This document shows, piece after piece, positions 4,676 through 5,939 of a DNA stretch of 5,939 nucleotides. Origin of the DNA: Thermoplasmata archaeon (GTDB taxonomy: Archaea > Thermoplasmatota > Thermoplasmata > Halarchaeoplasmatales > Halarchaeoplasmataceae); assembly GCA_019594195.1 (NCBI GenBank), contig JAFDTP010000096.1, positions 1 through 5,939 on the forward strand, written 5' to 3'. The notes under the pieces are model-generated. The model saw only the letters and a program-made list of their open reading frames with translations. It ran no database searches and was not told the origin of the DNA. The first letter of the stretch is position 1. Every line of letters starts with the position of its first letter. The position numbers and the translations under genes were made by a program.

Positions 4676-4870
4676 ATGGAAGGAACAGTAAAGTTCTTCA
4701 ATGATATGAAGAACTACGGTTTCATAGAACCCGACGAAGGTGACGAAGACCTCTTCGTTCACCGTAGTGGCATGGAATGCAACTCTCTCACCGAAGGTGA
4801 CAGGGTTGAGTTCGAGTCCGAAGAAGGGGAAAAAGGACCTAGAGCTATCAACGTCAAAAAGATAGATTAG
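4676..4870 (+). CDS. Cold-shock-domain protein (CspA type)
   Basis: A 64-residue single cold-shock domain, slightly shorter than the bacterial CspA norm of about 70. It begins MEGTVKFFND and carries an RNP1-like KNYGFI (12-17), an RNP2-like DLFVHRS (25-31) and the closing GPRAINVKKI (54-63). These aromatic and basic residues on the beta barrel bind single-stranded RNA or DNA. Such proteins act as RNA chaperones that melt structure at low temperature or during growth transitions. Classical Csp proteins are bacterial and occur patchily in archaea, mainly in mesophilic and cold-adapted euryarchaea, so an ancient acquisition is likely. It is monocistronic with its own TATA box and a perfect ribosome binding site, and is followed by a T7 tract. 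Confidence 0.95.
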   Translation: MEGTVKFFNDMKNYGFIEPDEGDEDLFVHRSGMECNSLTEGDRVEFESEEGEKGPRAINVKKID

Positions 4871-4895
4871 ATCGATCGTTTTTTTCAGGATCGAT
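4871..4895 (+). terminator. Terminator after the cold-shock gene
   Basis: Seven T's (4879-4885) begin nine bases past the stop codon. They are flanked by exact complementary arms ATCGATC (4871-4877) and GATCGAT (4889-4895), so the T run sits in the loop. The T run alone is the expected archaeal signal. Confidence 0.55.
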
Positions 4896-4906
4896 AAAAT
4901 TCTTTA

Positions 4907-4921
4907 GGAGTTCATAACTCC
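4907..4921. terminator. Short hairpin between convergent genes
   Basis: GGAGTT (4907-4912) and AACTCC (4916-4921) pair perfectly around a three-base loop, between the csp gene and the end of the minus-strand small gene. On the plus strand TTTT follows (4927-4930). It may be a backup terminator; its position is the main argument. Confidence 0.3.
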
Positions 4922-4928
4922 CTCAATT

Positions 4929-5084
4929 TTACTTCTTATAAATCTTTATATCTTTCATCATATTTCTGATCTCATCACATCTCTTTTCTAACTTTTCAGT
5001 AGCATCTGCAGCCTTTGAAAGGGTCATCGCGATCACCACATTATCATCTTCATCTTTTTCTATCACTATCTTGTTGACATTCAT
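4929..5084 (-). CDS. 51-residue small protein of unknown function
   Basis: From the ATG at 5084 the frame runs 51 codons to a TAA. Residues 1-22 (MNVNKIVIEKDEDDNVVIAM) look like two beta strands around an acidic turn. Residues 23-51 (SKAADATEKLEKRCDEIR then NMMKDIKIYKK) form a charged, probably helical segment that could pair as a coiled coil. It holds a single cysteine, Cys36. GAGGTA at 5092-5097 is a ribosome binding site seven bases before the ATG, and a short in-frame gene of this composition is unlikely by chance. It starts 65 bases after the ABC ATPase stop on the same strand and may share its transcript or use an internal promoter. I recognise no family. Confidence 0.65.
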   Translation of the reverse strand: MNVNKIVIEKDEDDNVVIAMTLSKAADATEKLEKRCDEIRNMMKDIKIYKK

Positions 5085-5091
5085 AATATTT

Positions 5092-5097
5092 ACCTCA
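5092..5097 (-). promoter_or_regulatory. Ribosome binding site of the 51-residue protein
   Basis: GAGGTA on the minus strand lies seven bases before the ATG at 5084 and fixes that start over the ATG out of frame at 5080. An upstream AT-rich CATATATT (5112-5119) or CTTTAAG (5133-5139) could be its TATA box; neither spacing is decisive. Confidence 0.55.
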
Positions 5098-5149
5098 TCA
5101 GTATCAATTACAATATATGTTTGAAGATCTGCTTAAAGTTTACTACCAT

Positions 5150-5939
5150 TCAATCTCTGGGAAAACAGATCACCTTGTGTTCAGAGGCTAGATCGAACGT
5201 CACCTCAGTTCCAAGATCATATTTTTCGGTATGGTGCTTTAGAGCTCTTACAGTATCACCTGAAGGGAGTTTTATCTTATACAGATAATGCATACCTTGG
5301 AATATCCTGTCAACAATCTCTCCAACTCCTCCTTCTTCAGGCTCGATATCTATGAAATCTGGTCTGACCATAACTTCAACAGGTGTATCAAAATCGAATC
5401 TTCCGTGATAAAGTAGATCGCCAATCTCCGTATCTACAGTATCTTTTCCATTTATAGCGCCGTGGATGAAATCTGCGGTCCCTATAAAATCAGCGACAAA
5501 GGGATCATCAGGATAATGAAATATATCTTCAGGACCGTCGATCTGCAGCACTTCTCCTTCGTTCATCACTCCGACTCTGTCGCCCATGAAGAGAGCCTCG
5601 TTTTGATCGTGGGTAACGAAGATGACACTCGCTTCGGCATTTTTTAGTATATCTCTGACTTCAGAACGGATCCGAGTTCTCAGATCAGCATCGAGATTGG
5701 AAAACGGCTCGTCTAGAAGTAATATCTTTGGATCGGGAGCAAGTGCGCGTGCTAAAGCGACCCTTTGTTGTTCACCACCTGACAGCTCGTGAGGCATCTT
5801 TGACGCGTGATCTTCGAGTCCTATCAGGGTCAGCATCTCTGCTACTCTTTTCTCTCGCTGAATACCCTCCAAAGAGAGACCATAAGCGATGTTTTCTGAA
5901 ACATCTAGGTGAGGGAATAAAGCGTAATTCTGAAACACT
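5150..5939 (-). CDS. ABC importer ATP-binding protein, iron(III)/polyamine class (N-terminus cut by window edge)
   Basis: The C-terminal 262 residues of an ATPase whose first 80 or so residues, with Walker A, lie beyond the right edge. The first visible residue is an internal Val (GTG codon), not a start. In window numbering: Q-loop FQNYALFPHLDVSENIAYGL (2-21), signature LSGGEQQRVALARAL (52-66), Walker B ILLLDEP (72-78), D-loop SNLD (80-83), H-loop VTHDQNEAL (108-116) and the EVLQIDGPEDIFHYP segment. A TOBE regulatory domain follows from about 185 (VRPDFIDIEP) to the end. The FVADFIGTADFI segment (147-158) is common in ferric-iron (FbpC-like) and related polyamine, thiamine and phosphonate importers. 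Partner permease and binding-protein genes should lie to the right. The substrate is not settled. Confidence 0.93.
   Translation of the reverse strand, partial: VFQNYALFPHLDVSENIAYGLSLEGIQREKRVAEMLTLIGLEDHASKMPHELSGGEQQRVALARALAPDPKILLLDEPFSNLDADLRTRIRSEVRDILKNAEASVIFVTHDQNEALFMGDRVGVMNEGEVLQIDGPEDIFHYPDDPFVADFIGTADFIHGAINGKDTVDTEIGDLLYHGRFDFDTPVEVMVRPDFIDIEPEEGGVGEIVDRIFQGMHYLYKIKLPSGDTVRALKHHTEKYDLGTEVTFDLASEHKVICFPRD

Noticed and set aside
1..5939. CRISPR array, toxin-antitoxin or phage-defence genes
   Set aside because: No regularly spaced repeats and no nuclease, toxin or antitoxin motifs were seen; the only repeats are the short ones listed.

Overview
The window looks archaeal, most likely from a mesophilic euryarchaeon of the Thermoplasmatota type; the phylum is an inference. 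The archaeal signs are TATA boxes centred about 26 bases upstream of probable transcript starts, two of which fall exactly on start codons (leaderless mRNAs); other genes with GGAGGTGA/GGTGATC-type ribosome binding sites; heavy use of ATA, AGA and AGG codons; a tRNA-Glu(CUC) without an encoded CCA end; and poly-T rather than classical hairpin terminators. The cold-shock-domain gene is of bacterial type and was probably acquired by an ancestor.

Left part (1-1238, all minus strand): a redox cluster. In order of transcription it holds a divergent OsmC/Ohr-family protein, a second OsmC/Ohr-family protein, and a small thioredoxin/glutaredoxin-like protein with a CPEC active site that runs off the left edge. 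The two OsmC proteins keep the two redox cysteines of the family, and the thioredoxin-like protein is a plausible but unproven electron donor. Between the two osmC genes lies a long inverted repeat whose downstream arm contains the ribosome binding site of the second gene.

Centre (1377-3899, plus strand): a three-gene operon. It encodes an ABC-2 (Nat/Nos-type) ATPase, its six-helix permease, and an unrecognised six-helix membrane protein with a charged C-terminal tail. It is divergent from the OsmC cluster; both promoters lie in a 138-base gap (1239-1376) that also holds a 12-bp perfect palindrome. The transporter is probably an exporter or membrane-maintenance system; the substrate cannot be read from the sequence.

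Right-centre (3900-4616): gene-poor DNA. It contains two tiny reading frames joined by an ATGA overlap, the second a single hydrophobic helix (or one 57-residue membrane protein split by a frameshift), an 18-bp tandem repeat, and tRNA-Glu(CUC) on the minus strand with a 12-bp copy of its 3' end just beyond it.

Right (4617-5939): a cold-shock-domain protein on the plus strand with a perfect ribosome binding site and a possible leader structure. It converges with a 51-residue small protein of unknown function on the minus strand. Upstream of that is the C-terminal two thirds or so of a second ABC ATPase, of the iron(III)/polyamine importer class with a TOBE domain, cut by the right edge.

Overall this is mostly ordinary housekeeping and stress/transport DNA. 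The points worth a second look are the RNA-level signals (osmC spacer, csp leader) and the micro-ORF pair.
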